Below are positions 27,379 through 35,325 of a stretch of DNA of 40,955 nucleotides, piece by piece. The translations under genes and the position numbers were made by a program. The DNA is from an uncultured Bacteroidales bacterium (GTDB taxonomy: Bacteria; Bacteroidota; Bacteroidia; Bacteroidales; FEN-979), in NCBI GenBank assembly GCA_903828645.1, contig CAIKNA010000166.1, positions 1-40,955 of the forward strand, read 5' to 3'. Under the pieces are notes generated by a model that was not told the DNA's origin, searched no databases, and saw nothing but the letters and a program-made list of their open reading frames with translations. The number at the start of each line of letters is the position of its first letter. The first letter of the stretch is position 1.

Positions 27379-30300
27379 ATGAAAAAGCAATTACTTTTTC
27401 TTGTCGTGCTGTTTTTTGCAGTGACAGGCTTATGGGCGGCAACTATCACAGTTGGCCCGGGTGGCCCTCCAACCTATAATTTCGCGACAATTCAGGCAGC
27501 CGTTACCGCTTCCAACCCTGGTGATGTGATCAACGTAGCTGCCGGAAAATACATAGAATCAAATATTTTGGTTAATAAAAGCATTACCATCCAGGGAATT
27601 GCCGCAACAAGGGATCTTGTCATACTCGCACCGGCTGCCGAAGATGGAAACGTTGATAATGCATTTGCAAACAATGCCCAGAACGGATTTATCATCGCTG
27701 CGCAGGCAGTCACCATCAGGAACCTGACCATCAACGGTTGGGGAAATCCTGCCCTCACCGTCGGAAAGAACAATTTCCGTGCAGGCATCGTCACCCTGGA
27801 CCTTAGCCAGCCTTCGGGTGGCGTATGGAACAATCTCCATGTCGACAATGTATCTGTCAAATATGCATGGCGCAGAGGGATTTCTGTCTTCCCAAGGAAC
27901 GTATCGGGAACGGTTATCGAAAACTCAAATGTTGAATACGTTGCCTTTAACCAGGGAATGTACCTTGCGGGGCACAGCCTTGTTTTAAACAACACTGTTA
28001 AGCATTGCTTCCAGGGAATCGTACAGAACCCTGATGCCACAACACCAACCGGCCTTTTTAAAATGAATGGCAACAACCTGAGCGAAATCGGGAACTTTGC
28101 AGGTTGCTTCGGTTATCCCAGCAGCCAGCCCAGGGCGATCGAATTTGATGCCGTTGATCCGACCTTCAGAACGGTCGAGATTGAAAACAACACCATCAAC
28201 GATAATGGATTCGTTGGTCTTGTTGGAACGGTCGGCATCTATACACGGCGTGCCAATGCCGCGTCCATTATATCAAATAATACAATATCTCTTACCTCCG
28301 GGGTGTCCTATTCAGTGGGTACCCAATCTGTGGGAATGATCCTGGGATGGTCCTATTCAAATGGTTTTACCGCCAGGTTAAACCACGTGAGCGTGACTGG
28401 CTACGGCATCGGTATCGTATTGATCGGAGCCGGAACGAGTGCAAGTCCGATGATCCTTGAAGGCAACATCCTGAGCAGTGTTGCCAGTGCACGTCTGGAT
28501 ACCGCTGACGGAACCGGCATCTATATCGCCAACCAGTACCTTTTCAGCACACTCGACAAGTACGAATCGTATGTGAAGATCCAGGCTAATAACAGCATCA
28601 GCGGATTTGTCAGAGGCATTGAAGCAGTGAAACTTGCCACCTCGACTTACCCGCTAACGGTGATCGTGCATAATAATTCGATTTCAGGTAATACAGGTAA
28701 AGGGATCGAAGCATCCTCCCTCAGCACACCTGTTGATGCCACAAACAACTATTGGGGCAATTGTTCCGGCCCACTGCATGCTACCCTGAATCCTTCAGGA
28801 ACGTGTAATGGCGTTAGCAACAATGTTAACTTTATCCCCTGGTGGTGTGATGCTGGAATGACCGTTGCCGCCCCGACACTGAGTGCTGGCATGGCTATCA
28901 GGAATACCAATACAGGTGCCCAGTATACTTCTGCCCAGCTTACTGTTGCGCTGGCTTCAGCAACCAGTGGCCAAACTCTTTATATTGCTCCCGGTACCGT
29001 GAGCGGGACCACTAATTTTAACTATCCTGGAAAAACTGTTTATATCATTGGCACAGGGATTCTCAGCCAATCAATTCTTGATGGCGTTTTGACAGTAACT
29101 GCAGGCAATTTAATCGTACAGAACGGCATTGAATTCACAAATTCAATCAGCACCCCCGACATTGTGGTGAACGGGGGCAGCCTGAAATTACGCAACTGCA
29201 TTCTCGAAAACGGTGGCACAGCCCTTCTTACTGTTACAGGAGGTTTGGTAGATGCCGGAACAAAAGCTGACAATGGCGGCAATATCTTTCAGGCCACCTT
29301 GCCTGCTGCAGCCATAAGCAATACACCGCTTGTTGGTCTGTATGCGATCGGCAACAACTGGGGCGACCCTTCGGGGCCCACCATTGCATCCAATCCATTT
29401 GGCACAGGCGGTCCAATTGTCGGAGCCGGGAAAGATTCTGTTTATTATGCGCCCTTTACCAATGGCCCCATCACCACAATAGGAGCTGTAAAAATTTGTG
29501 CAGGCATGACTACTGTGGATATCCCTGTCACCGCAACCAATTTCAAAAATGTTGGCAAGTTTATGCTGACCTTTGGTTTCACACCGGCTCAGATGGTCAA
29601 TCCAATCATTGTTTACAAAGATGCAGCGTTTAGTTCCTGGGGACCAGCTTTTACATGGACGACAGATCCTGCAGGAATACTTAAAGTGTGGGGCTCAGGC
29701 CCTGTTCCGGCCACCGGAATAACATTATCGGACGGCACGATTTTATTTACCATCAGGTTCACCATCATCCCCAACCAGGGATTGAATAGCACTGCGGCCG
29801 TGTTTTTTAATGAAAACGCCCAGGGAACCGACTGCGAATATGCAGGTGTTGCTCCTTCCTATCTCCCGTTTAATGATATCCGGACATCTTCGTATTATAT
29901 AAGTGGTGGGGCGACTCTTAACCTGCGTCACAAGATCAGCGGCGTGTTTACTTATTATAATGCAGCGAATACAGTGTTGACCGGCGCCGACATCACTGTG
30001 AAAATTTACAAATCAAGTGATATCGGGCATTCAACCCTGCTGGGAACATGCGTTACCAACGGTTCCGGATATTATGAATTTTCAAATCTTTGCCCCGATG
30101 ATACCTACGATATCGTGGCTACTTCCACGCATGCAACCGATGGCAGCGTAAACACAACCGATGCCGCACAGGTTAATTCATGGCCGGCTGCCTCCTATGT
30201 CATTGAAAAGGTTAGGTTCTATGCCGGAGATGTTGGTTTATTGGGCCCGCCGTTTGTTAACCCGGATTGGTCTTTGAACTCAACCGATGCCCTGAGGATT

Positions 30301-31215
30301 CAGCAGAATTTTGTCAATGGAAAAGCGTTTGACCGTCCATGGACATTCTGGAAAACAAACCAGTTCATTGCCGGTAACCCTGCGACCGAATCTTACCCAA
30401 CCGTGAACGTACCGATTGGAGCTGATGTAACAGCCAACATGTATGGTTTGTGCACGGGCGACTTCAACCGCAGTTACAATCCGGCTATGAAGAAAACATC
30501 AAGCAAAACCCTGAGCCTGATCTATGGCAGATCCATGCAGGTAAACAGCAACCAGGAGTTTGACCTGCCAATTCGCATTGTTCATGCCTCCAGCGTGGGT
30601 GCTGTTTCATTAATTCTGAATTTCCCTGCCGACTTGGTGGATGTGAAGGATGTCCTGATAAACAGCACAAGCGGACAACTCGACTGGGCCGTAATAGACA
30701 ACCAGTTGCGTATAGGATGGAACTCAACGGTAGCTGCTGATCTTGCTGCGTATGACAACCTCATCACCCTGCGGCTTGCGACCCGGGAAACATTTAAAAA
30801 AGACGCATCAATCAGGCTTGCGCTTACTGCTGATCCTTTGAATGAACTTGCCAACAACCATTACGATGTAATCGGTGATGCAATTTTGAGCATTGATGTA
30901 GTTGAAGCATCAACCAATGGAATTGGAGAACAATCAGGCACCAATGGGATCAGCATGCACAACTATCCCAATCCGTTCTCCAGCAATACAACGATTGCCT
31001 ATTCGCTGCCATTCAGCGGAAAGGTAACAATTGAAATTCGCAACTCGATGGGTGAAACTGTAGAAACACTGGTAAATGAAATTCAAACAGCCGGTGACCA
31101 TTCATTAAAACTTACTTCTGCCGGTCTGCCACAGGGCGTTTATACAGCTGCCATCAGGCTGAGTAACAATGCCAATGTGGCAACAGGTATTATCAAACTT
31201 GTAGTCAGCAAGTAA
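27379..31215 (+). CDS. Secreted beta-helix protein with two cohesin-like domains, a dockerin-like segment and T9SS sorting domain
   Basis: 1278 aa. The signal peptide MKKQLLF to GLWA is cut after about Ala20. A parallel beta-helix follows (about 24-500, starting FATIQAAVTASNPGDVINVAAG and ending DATNNYWGNCSGPL), then a second beta-helix-like stretch (505-690, ending GNNWGDPSGPT). Next are cohesin-like domain 1 (703-850, ending DCEYAGVAPSYLPFNDIR and SSYYISGG), a CnaB-like domain (852-930, HKISGVFTYYN and NGSGYYEFSNL), and a dockerin-like region (925-1035) with NPDWSLNSTDALRIQQNF and CTGDFNRSYNPA, which resemble two calcium loops. Cohesin-like domain 2 (1043-1176) precedes a type A sorting domain (1190-1278, NYPNPFSSNTTIAYSLP to LPQGVYTAAI). 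It is probably a surface scaffold or adhesin that may dock with the cohesin-like proteins encoded next. The cohesin and dockerin calls are from recognition and not alignment. Confidence 0.85.
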   Translation: MKKQLLFLVVLFFAVTGLWAATITVGPGGPPTYNFATIQAAVTASNPGDVINVAAGKYIESNILVNKSITIQGIAATRDLVILAPAAEDGNVDNAFANNAQNGFIIAAQAVTIRNLTINGWGNPALTVGKNNFRAGIVTLDLSQPSGGVWNNLHVDNVSVKYAWRRGISVFPRNVSGTVIENSNVEYVAFNQGMYLAGHSLVLNNTVKHCFQGIVQNPDATTPTGLFKMNGNNLSEIGNFAGCFGYPSSQPRAIEFDAVDPTFRTVEIENNTINDNGFVGLVGTVGIYTRRANAASIISNNTISLTSGVSYSVGTQSVGMILGWSYSNGFTARLNHVSVTGYGIGIVLIGAGTSASPMILEGNILSSVASARLDTADGTGIYIANQYLFSTLDKYESYVKIQANNSISGFVRGIEAVKLATSTYPLTVIVHNNSISGNTGKGIEASSLSTPVDATNNYWGNCSGPLHATLNPSGTCNGVSNNVNFIPWWCDAGMTVAAPTLSAGMAIRNTNTGAQYTSAQLTVALASATSGQTLYIAPGTVSGTTNFNYPGKTVYIIGTGILSQSILDGVLTVTAGNLIVQNGIEFTNSISTPDIVVNGGSLKLRNCILENGGTALLTVTGGLVDAGTKADNGGNIFQATLPAAAISNTPLVGLYAIGNNWGDPSGPTIASNPFGTGGPIVGAGKDSVYYAPFTNGPITTIGAVKICAGMTTVDIPVTATNFKNVGKFMLTFGFTPAQMVNPIIVYKDAAFSSWGPAFTWTTDPAGILKVWGSGPVPATGITLSDGTILFTIRFTIIPNQGLNSTAAVFFNENAQGTDCEYAGVAPSYLPFNDIRTSSYYISGGATLNLRHKISGVFTYYNAANTVLTGADITVKIYKSSDIGHSTLLGTCVTNGSGYYEFSNLCPDDTYDIVATSTHATDGSVNTTDAAQVNSWPAASYVIEKVRFYAGDVGLLGPPFVNPDWSLNSTDALRIQQNFVNGKAFDRPWTFWKTNQFIAGNPATESYPTVNVPIGADVTANMYGLCTGDFNRSYNPAMKKTSSKTLSLIYGRSMQVNSNQEFDLPIRIVHASSVGAVSLILNFPADLVDVKDVLINSTSGQLDWAVIDNQLRIGWNSTVAADLAAYDNLITLRLATRETFKKDASIRLALTADPLNELANNHYDVIGDAILSIDVVEASTNGIGEQSGTNGISMHNYPNPFSSNTTIAYSLPFSGKVTIEIRNSMGETVETLVNEIQTAGDHSLKLTSAGLPQGVYTAAIRLSNNANVATGIIKLVVSK

Positions 31216-31228
31216 TTAGGGAAAAGGT

Positions 31229-31260
31229 AAAGGGGGGTGCGCAAGTACTCCCCTTTTTTT
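31229..31260 (+). terminator. Intrinsic terminator between the cohesin/dockerin gene and the next
   Basis: AAAGGGG (31229-31235) pairs with CCCCTTT (31250-31256) around a 14-nt loop and runs directly into a T stretch. It lies 14 nt after the stop codon and suggests partial or full separation of the following two genes. Confidence 0.75.
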
Positions 31261-31294
31261 ATGTGACATCATTGCATGCAATTAAACCATACAC

Positions 31295-33244
31295 TTGAAA
31301 AAGATTTCGTTATTTCTGGTTTGTTTGATTTTATTTTCTTCAACAGCGCTGATTGCTGCTGATGCCCCGGTGACTGCGGCCGCCAATATTACCAATGCCA
31401 TCCCTGGCACACCCTCGGTTGCCATCCCGGTGACCGTTACCGGGTTTACAAATGTCGGGCAGTTTGTTCTTACCATGACTTTCGACACCACCCTGGTACG
31501 AGTCGTTTCATCTGCAACCAATCCGTCACTGCCGGGGATGAATGTCTCTTATGTTCCGCCTGTCACAAATACACAGGGGAAACTGATTTTCTCGTGGACA
31601 GGTGCATCAAATGTCAGTCTCACCAGCGGAGCATCGCTTGCCACCCTGATCTTTACCTATGTGAAAGGTACCGGCATGCTCAGTTGGGCTTATACCTATG
31701 GATCAGTTTGCCAGTATAAAAGTTATGTCGGGGGTACACTAACCACAATGAACGACAGTCCCCAGTACCAGTTTTACAAAAACGGAGGCATTTCCAATCG
31801 TGGTGCTCCAGCCACTTATGCCCCTGTGCTTAATGTTACAGCATTAGGGACTTTGCCGGTACCCATCACGGTAAATGGATTCACGGGTATAGCTGCACTT
31901 ACGCTAAATCTCGAGTACGACCCTGCCATCATGACTTACCAGGGTTTCGTTAAGAACCCCGCTTTCAATTCTGCATTCCAGGTAGGAAATATCGCCGGAA
32001 CCGGGAGCAAAAAACTCATCGTTATCCAATGGTATGGCAATGCTGTTACCTTGTCCGATGGGTCCGCGTTATGTACACTGAACTTTAACTATATCGCTGC
32101 AAATAGCAGCGGCACAACCCTCAACTGGTTTGATAACGGTCCTTCCTGCGAATATGCTGATGCATCGGCAGCAGCCCTGATAGACTTGCCCAAAAATGAT
32201 TATTATCACGACGGAATGGCGGCTCCACCAATAGCCAGTGTTTCGATTTCCCCTTCAGCCAGCCAGGTTTGCGGAGGTACTACGGTAACCTTTACGGCGG
32301 TGGCGGTCAATGGAGGTACCACACCTGTCTATCAATGGAAAGTAAACGGAACCAATGCCGGATCAAACAGTTCAACCTTTTCCTATATTCCTCTGAACAA
32401 CGATGCGGTTACCTGTGTGCTTACCTCAAGTTTGCCGGTTGTTGGCGGCAGTCCCGCCACCTCCAACCAGGTAGTCCTGACAGTTGCTTCATTCCCTGTC
32501 AGCATTTCGGTAACAGCCTCAGCAAACCCTGATTGTGCAGGAATCCCGGTAACTTACACCGCGGCCATCCACAATGGTGGCACTTCCCCGTTCTATCAAT
32601 GGAAAGTCAACGGCATCACGGCCGGAACAAACAGTTCCACCTTTGTCTATGTCCCTGCCAACAATGATGCCATCGTGTGTGTCGTTACGTCAAACGCACC
32701 CTGTGCTACAGGCAATCCCGCGACATCCGGCCAGGTCTCCATGACGGTCTATCCCGAAGTGTTTGCCGATTTTATCGCGGATAAACTGACCCCGCTTAAA
32801 ACGGATACAGTCACGCTCTCTGACCTCAGCACCGGTGGTGCATCATCATGGAACTGGAGCTTCGACAGGCCGGAGGTGGTTTTCCTGAATGGAACAAACG
32901 CCGGTTCCCGGAACCCGCAGGTCAAATTCACGGATGGTGGACTTTACTCGATAACACTTGTTGCGGCCAGCAGCTGTTTCAGTGATACTACTATAAAAAC
33001 AGGGTACATCCGGGCTGGAATTTCAGGTTTGTGGTCGGGAAATACCTCTTCGGAGTGGAATATCCTGTCGAATTGGGATAATTTCCTTGCACCTGGCAGT
33101 ACTACTGATGTGACGATTCCCCCTTCCGCTCCCAACTGGCCGGTGTTTGACGGGGATTTGATTCTGGGAATCCATTGCGGCAGCCTCACCCTGAGTGGTA
33201 CGACCAGCCAATTGACGATCACAGGTAATTTGATCATTCCCTAA
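31295..33244 (+). CDS. Secreted protein with two cohesin-like domains, Ig and PKD domains, no sorting domain
   Basis: 649 aa from a TTG start; no in-frame ATG precedes the signal peptide (TTG AAA AAG, KKISLFLVCLILFSS, cut after about Ala22), and the ATG at 31276 is in another frame. Cohesin-like domain 1 (about 23-170, NAIPGTPSVAIPVTVTGFTNVGQF), cohesin-like domain 2 (about 180-310, ending CEYADASAAALIDLPKNDYY), two Ig-like domains with YQWKVNG (315-395 and 398-488), a PKD domain (490-575, SWNWSFDRPEVVF) and a C-terminal segment (577-649, GLWSGNTSSEWN and TSQLTITGNLIIP). In proteins of this type the last motif usually continues into more repeats and a sorting domain; here the frame simply ends. 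Only one base separates the stop from the next gene. Either a truncated gene or a protein secreted by Sec and held by its neighbours. The upstream terminator leaves its promoter unexplained. Confidence 0.8.
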   Translation: MKKISLFLVCLILFSSTALIAADAPVTAAANITNAIPGTPSVAIPVTVTGFTNVGQFVLTMTFDTTLVRVVSSATNPSLPGMNVSYVPPVTNTQGKLIFSWTGASNVSLTSGASLATLIFTYVKGTGMLSWAYTYGSVCQYKSYVGGTLTTMNDSPQYQFYKNGGISNRGAPATYAPVLNVTALGTLPVPITVNGFTGIAALTLNLEYDPAIMTYQGFVKNPAFNSAFQVGNIAGTGSKKLIVIQWYGNAVTLSDGSALCTLNFNYIAANSSGTTLNWFDNGPSCEYADASAAALIDLPKNDYYHDGMAAPPIASVSISPSASQVCGGTTVTFTAVAVNGGTTPVYQWKVNGTNAGSNSSTFSYIPLNNDAVTCVLTSSLPVVGGSPATSNQVVLTVASFPVSISVTASANPDCAGIPVTYTAAIHNGGTSPFYQWKVNGITAGTNSSTFVYVPANNDAIVCVVTSNAPCATGNPATSGQVSMTVYPEVFADFIADKLTPLKTDTVTLSDLSTGGASSWNWSFDRPEVVFLNGTNAGSRNPQVKFTDGGLYSITLVAASSCFSDTTIKTGYIRAGISGLWSGNTSSEWNILSNWDNFLAPGSTTDVTIPPSAPNWPVFDGDLILGIHCGSLTLSGTTSQLTITGNLIIP

Positions 33245-33245
33245 G

Positions 33246-35249
33246 ATGCAATCCATGAAGTTGACGATAATCCGGCTGTTCTTTCTCTTATTTTGTACGA
33301 TTCTCCTTGTTTATTCACCTGCTTCAGAAGCGCAAAACGCCCCTGTCACAACCATTGCAACCATTGCCAATGCCATTCCGGGGCAGGTCGATGTACCTGT
33401 TACGGTTACCGGGTTCAACAACATCGGGGCTATCTCCCTGAGTTTTGAATATGCCGGTGCCGGATTGATTTTTGTTCAGGGAACGCCAAACGCGGCGCTT
33501 GATGGTTTTGCCATCGGAGATCACGATTTGGGCAACGGGAACCACCGGATTACCATGGGGTGGTTTGGTACCGGGCTTTCACTGCCAAACGGGGAGGTGA
33601 TCATGACAGTGACCTTCAATTATCTCAATGGGATTATTCCCCTTCAGTTTTATGATAATGGCGCATCCTGTGAGTATGCCGACGGCAACTACAATGTACT
33701 CAACGATGTGCCGCAAAGCAGCTATTATATCAATGGAACGGTTTGCGGGAATATCGGGAACCCAGGGCCGATCCTGGGAAATACCTCCCTGTGCCAGGGG
33801 CAGACTGGTGTGGCTTACAGCATCGCACCCGTTGCGAATGCCACAGGTTATCACTGGACTGTACCAACGGGGGCGACGATCATGAGCGGCAACAATACCA
33901 ACGCCATCTCAGTAGATTTTTCACCTGCAGCACTCTCCGGAAATATCACGGTAAACGGGCTGAACATATGCGGGAGCGGGCCCATTGCCATTCTTGCAAT
34001 CAGTATTAACCCGTTGCCTGTTGCAAATGCAGGCTCTGATGTGACGATACCCTATGGCACAAGTACCACCCTCCACGCTGCTTCAGGTGGCAGCGGATCC
34101 TTCAACTACCACTGGTCTCCCGAAACGCTGCTGGTAAATCCGAACCTCCAGAACCCGCAAACTACGAACCTTACTGTTTCAACTGTGTTTACGCTTGTGG
34201 TCACCAACCAGGCCTCGCTGTGTAAAAATTCCGACGAGGTGATTGTTACAATTTCAGGCGGACCGCTCAATGCGAGCCCGGTATCCATTCCAAATACCAT
34301 CTGCAGGGGGACATCCGCGCAACTTTTCGCAAATGCCGGAGGTGGTTCAGGGAACTATTCCTATACCTGGAGCTGCATCCCGCCGGGCACGCCCCCCTGG
34401 ACATCAAACCAGCCGAACCCGGTGGTCACTCCCGATTCTTCCAAATCATATCATCTCTCCTTGTCTGATGGCTTCAATAGTGTTCAGGGCTCAACGCCAC
34501 TGACAGTGTTCCAGTTGCCGAAAGCCACCATTCACGGGGGTGACACCCTCTGCGGGGAGGGCAATTCAACTATTCTGACGGTTGATCTTACCGGGACTCC
34601 TCCCTGGTCGTTTTATTATTCCAATGGCCTCAGCACCTGGTTCGTCACGGCCCAGAATACTACCCCGTTTTCAATTGTTGCCACGGCGCCAGGAATTTAC
34701 ACCATCCTGATCATGTCAGACGCCCAATGTACCGGAACCACTGCAGGTTCGGCTTTAGTTGCCAGATTTCCCGTTCCCCCGGCACCAGTGCTTTCGGTCA
34801 ACGGTACCCAGATATTCTCCTCCGGATGCTGTGGAAACCAATGGTACAAAGATGGAGTCATGATCCCCGGTGCAACAGGTTCGGTTTATCTGCCCATAAA
34901 ATCCGCGCACTATTTCGATATTGTAACGGTAAATGGATGTTCCTCCGACACATCCAATGTCATCTACTACTTCATGACGGGCATCGACCCTGGCAACAGC
35001 GACAATTTTTCGGTCGGACCGAATCCAGCAAACAAATTTGTTACGGTCAAATATAAAGCCGGATCTCCGCGCATTGAGGAAGTAAATATATTCTCCATCT
35101 CCGGGAAAAAAGTGGCATCCTGTATACCCGCTCCCATGGCTGATGAAAAAGACCTTATCCTCAATATTCAGCATCTCTCGCCGGGTTTGTACTTTTTGTC
35201 GGTAAGGACCCGATCAGGGAAAGCCGTTATGAAATTAGTCGTTCAATAA
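33246..35249 (+). CDS. Secreted cohesin-like and PKD/Ig-like protein with T9SS sorting domain
   Basis: 667 aa. The ATG at 33246 lies one base after the preceding stop, so translation is probably coupled; the ATG at 33255 (MKLTIIRLFF) is an equally plausible start. Signal peptide to about Ala29 (EAQNAPV). One cohesin-like domain (about 31-170, NAIPGQVDVPVTVTGFNNIGAIS, ending CEYADGNYNVLNDVPQSSYY). A PKD-like/Ig-like domain with TGYHWTVPTG (172-260), a PKD-like domain with VANAGSDVTIPYGTST (258-340), two further Ig/PKD-like segments (345-425 and 426-515), a segment with GCCGNQWYKDG (516-575), and a type A sorting domain (588-667, VGPNPANKFVTV to LSPGLYFLSVRT). It resembles the preceding protein and the cohesin-like part of the beta-helix protein. 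Likely surface-attached. Confidence 0.85.
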   Translation: MQSMKLTIIRLFFLLFCTILLVYSPASEAQNAPVTTIATIANAIPGQVDVPVTVTGFNNIGAISLSFEYAGAGLIFVQGTPNAALDGFAIGDHDLGNGNHRITMGWFGTGLSLPNGEVIMTVTFNYLNGIIPLQFYDNGASCEYADGNYNVLNDVPQSSYYINGTVCGNIGNPGPILGNTSLCQGQTGVAYSIAPVANATGYHWTVPTGATIMSGNNTNAISVDFSPAALSGNITVNGLNICGSGPIAILAISINPLPVANAGSDVTIPYGTSTTLHAASGGSGSFNYHWSPETLLVNPNLQNPQTTNLTVSTVFTLVVTNQASLCKNSDEVIVTISGGPLNASPVSIPNTICRGTSAQLFANAGGGSGNYSYTWSCIPPGTPPWTSNQPNPVVTPDSSKSYHLSLSDGFNSVQGSTPLTVFQLPKATIHGGDTLCGEGNSTILTVDLTGTPPWSFYYSNGLSTWFVTAQNTTPFSIVATAPGIYTILIMSDAQCTGTTAGSALVARFPVPPAPVLSVNGTQIFSSGCCGNQWYKDGVMIPGATGSVYLPIKSAHYFDIVTVNGCSSDTSNVIYYFMTGIDPGNSDNFSVGPNPANKFVTVKYKAGSPRIEEVNIFSISGKKVASCIPAPMADEKDLILNIQHLSPGLYFLSVRTRSGKAVMKLVVQ

Positions 35250-35297
35250 AGCTTACGCGGTCTGAAAATAAATCATTCCATTCCCGGAAAAGATAAT

Positions 35298-35305
35298 TAT
35301 TTTTG
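35298..35305 (+). promoter_or_regulatory. Possible -7 box (TATTTTTG) for the receiver-PPDK gene
   Basis: Matches TAnnTTTG, 20 nt ahead of the ATG at 35326. No TTTG sits at the proper upstream spacing, so this is a tentative call. The leader would be very short. Confidence 0.4.
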
Positions 35306-35325
35306 GGCTGTATAAAGCTTTTCCC

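Noticed and set aside
33242-33248. Second and third cohesin genes as one frameshifted gene
   Set aside because: The third has its own signal peptide right after its start, so they are more likely two coupled genes.
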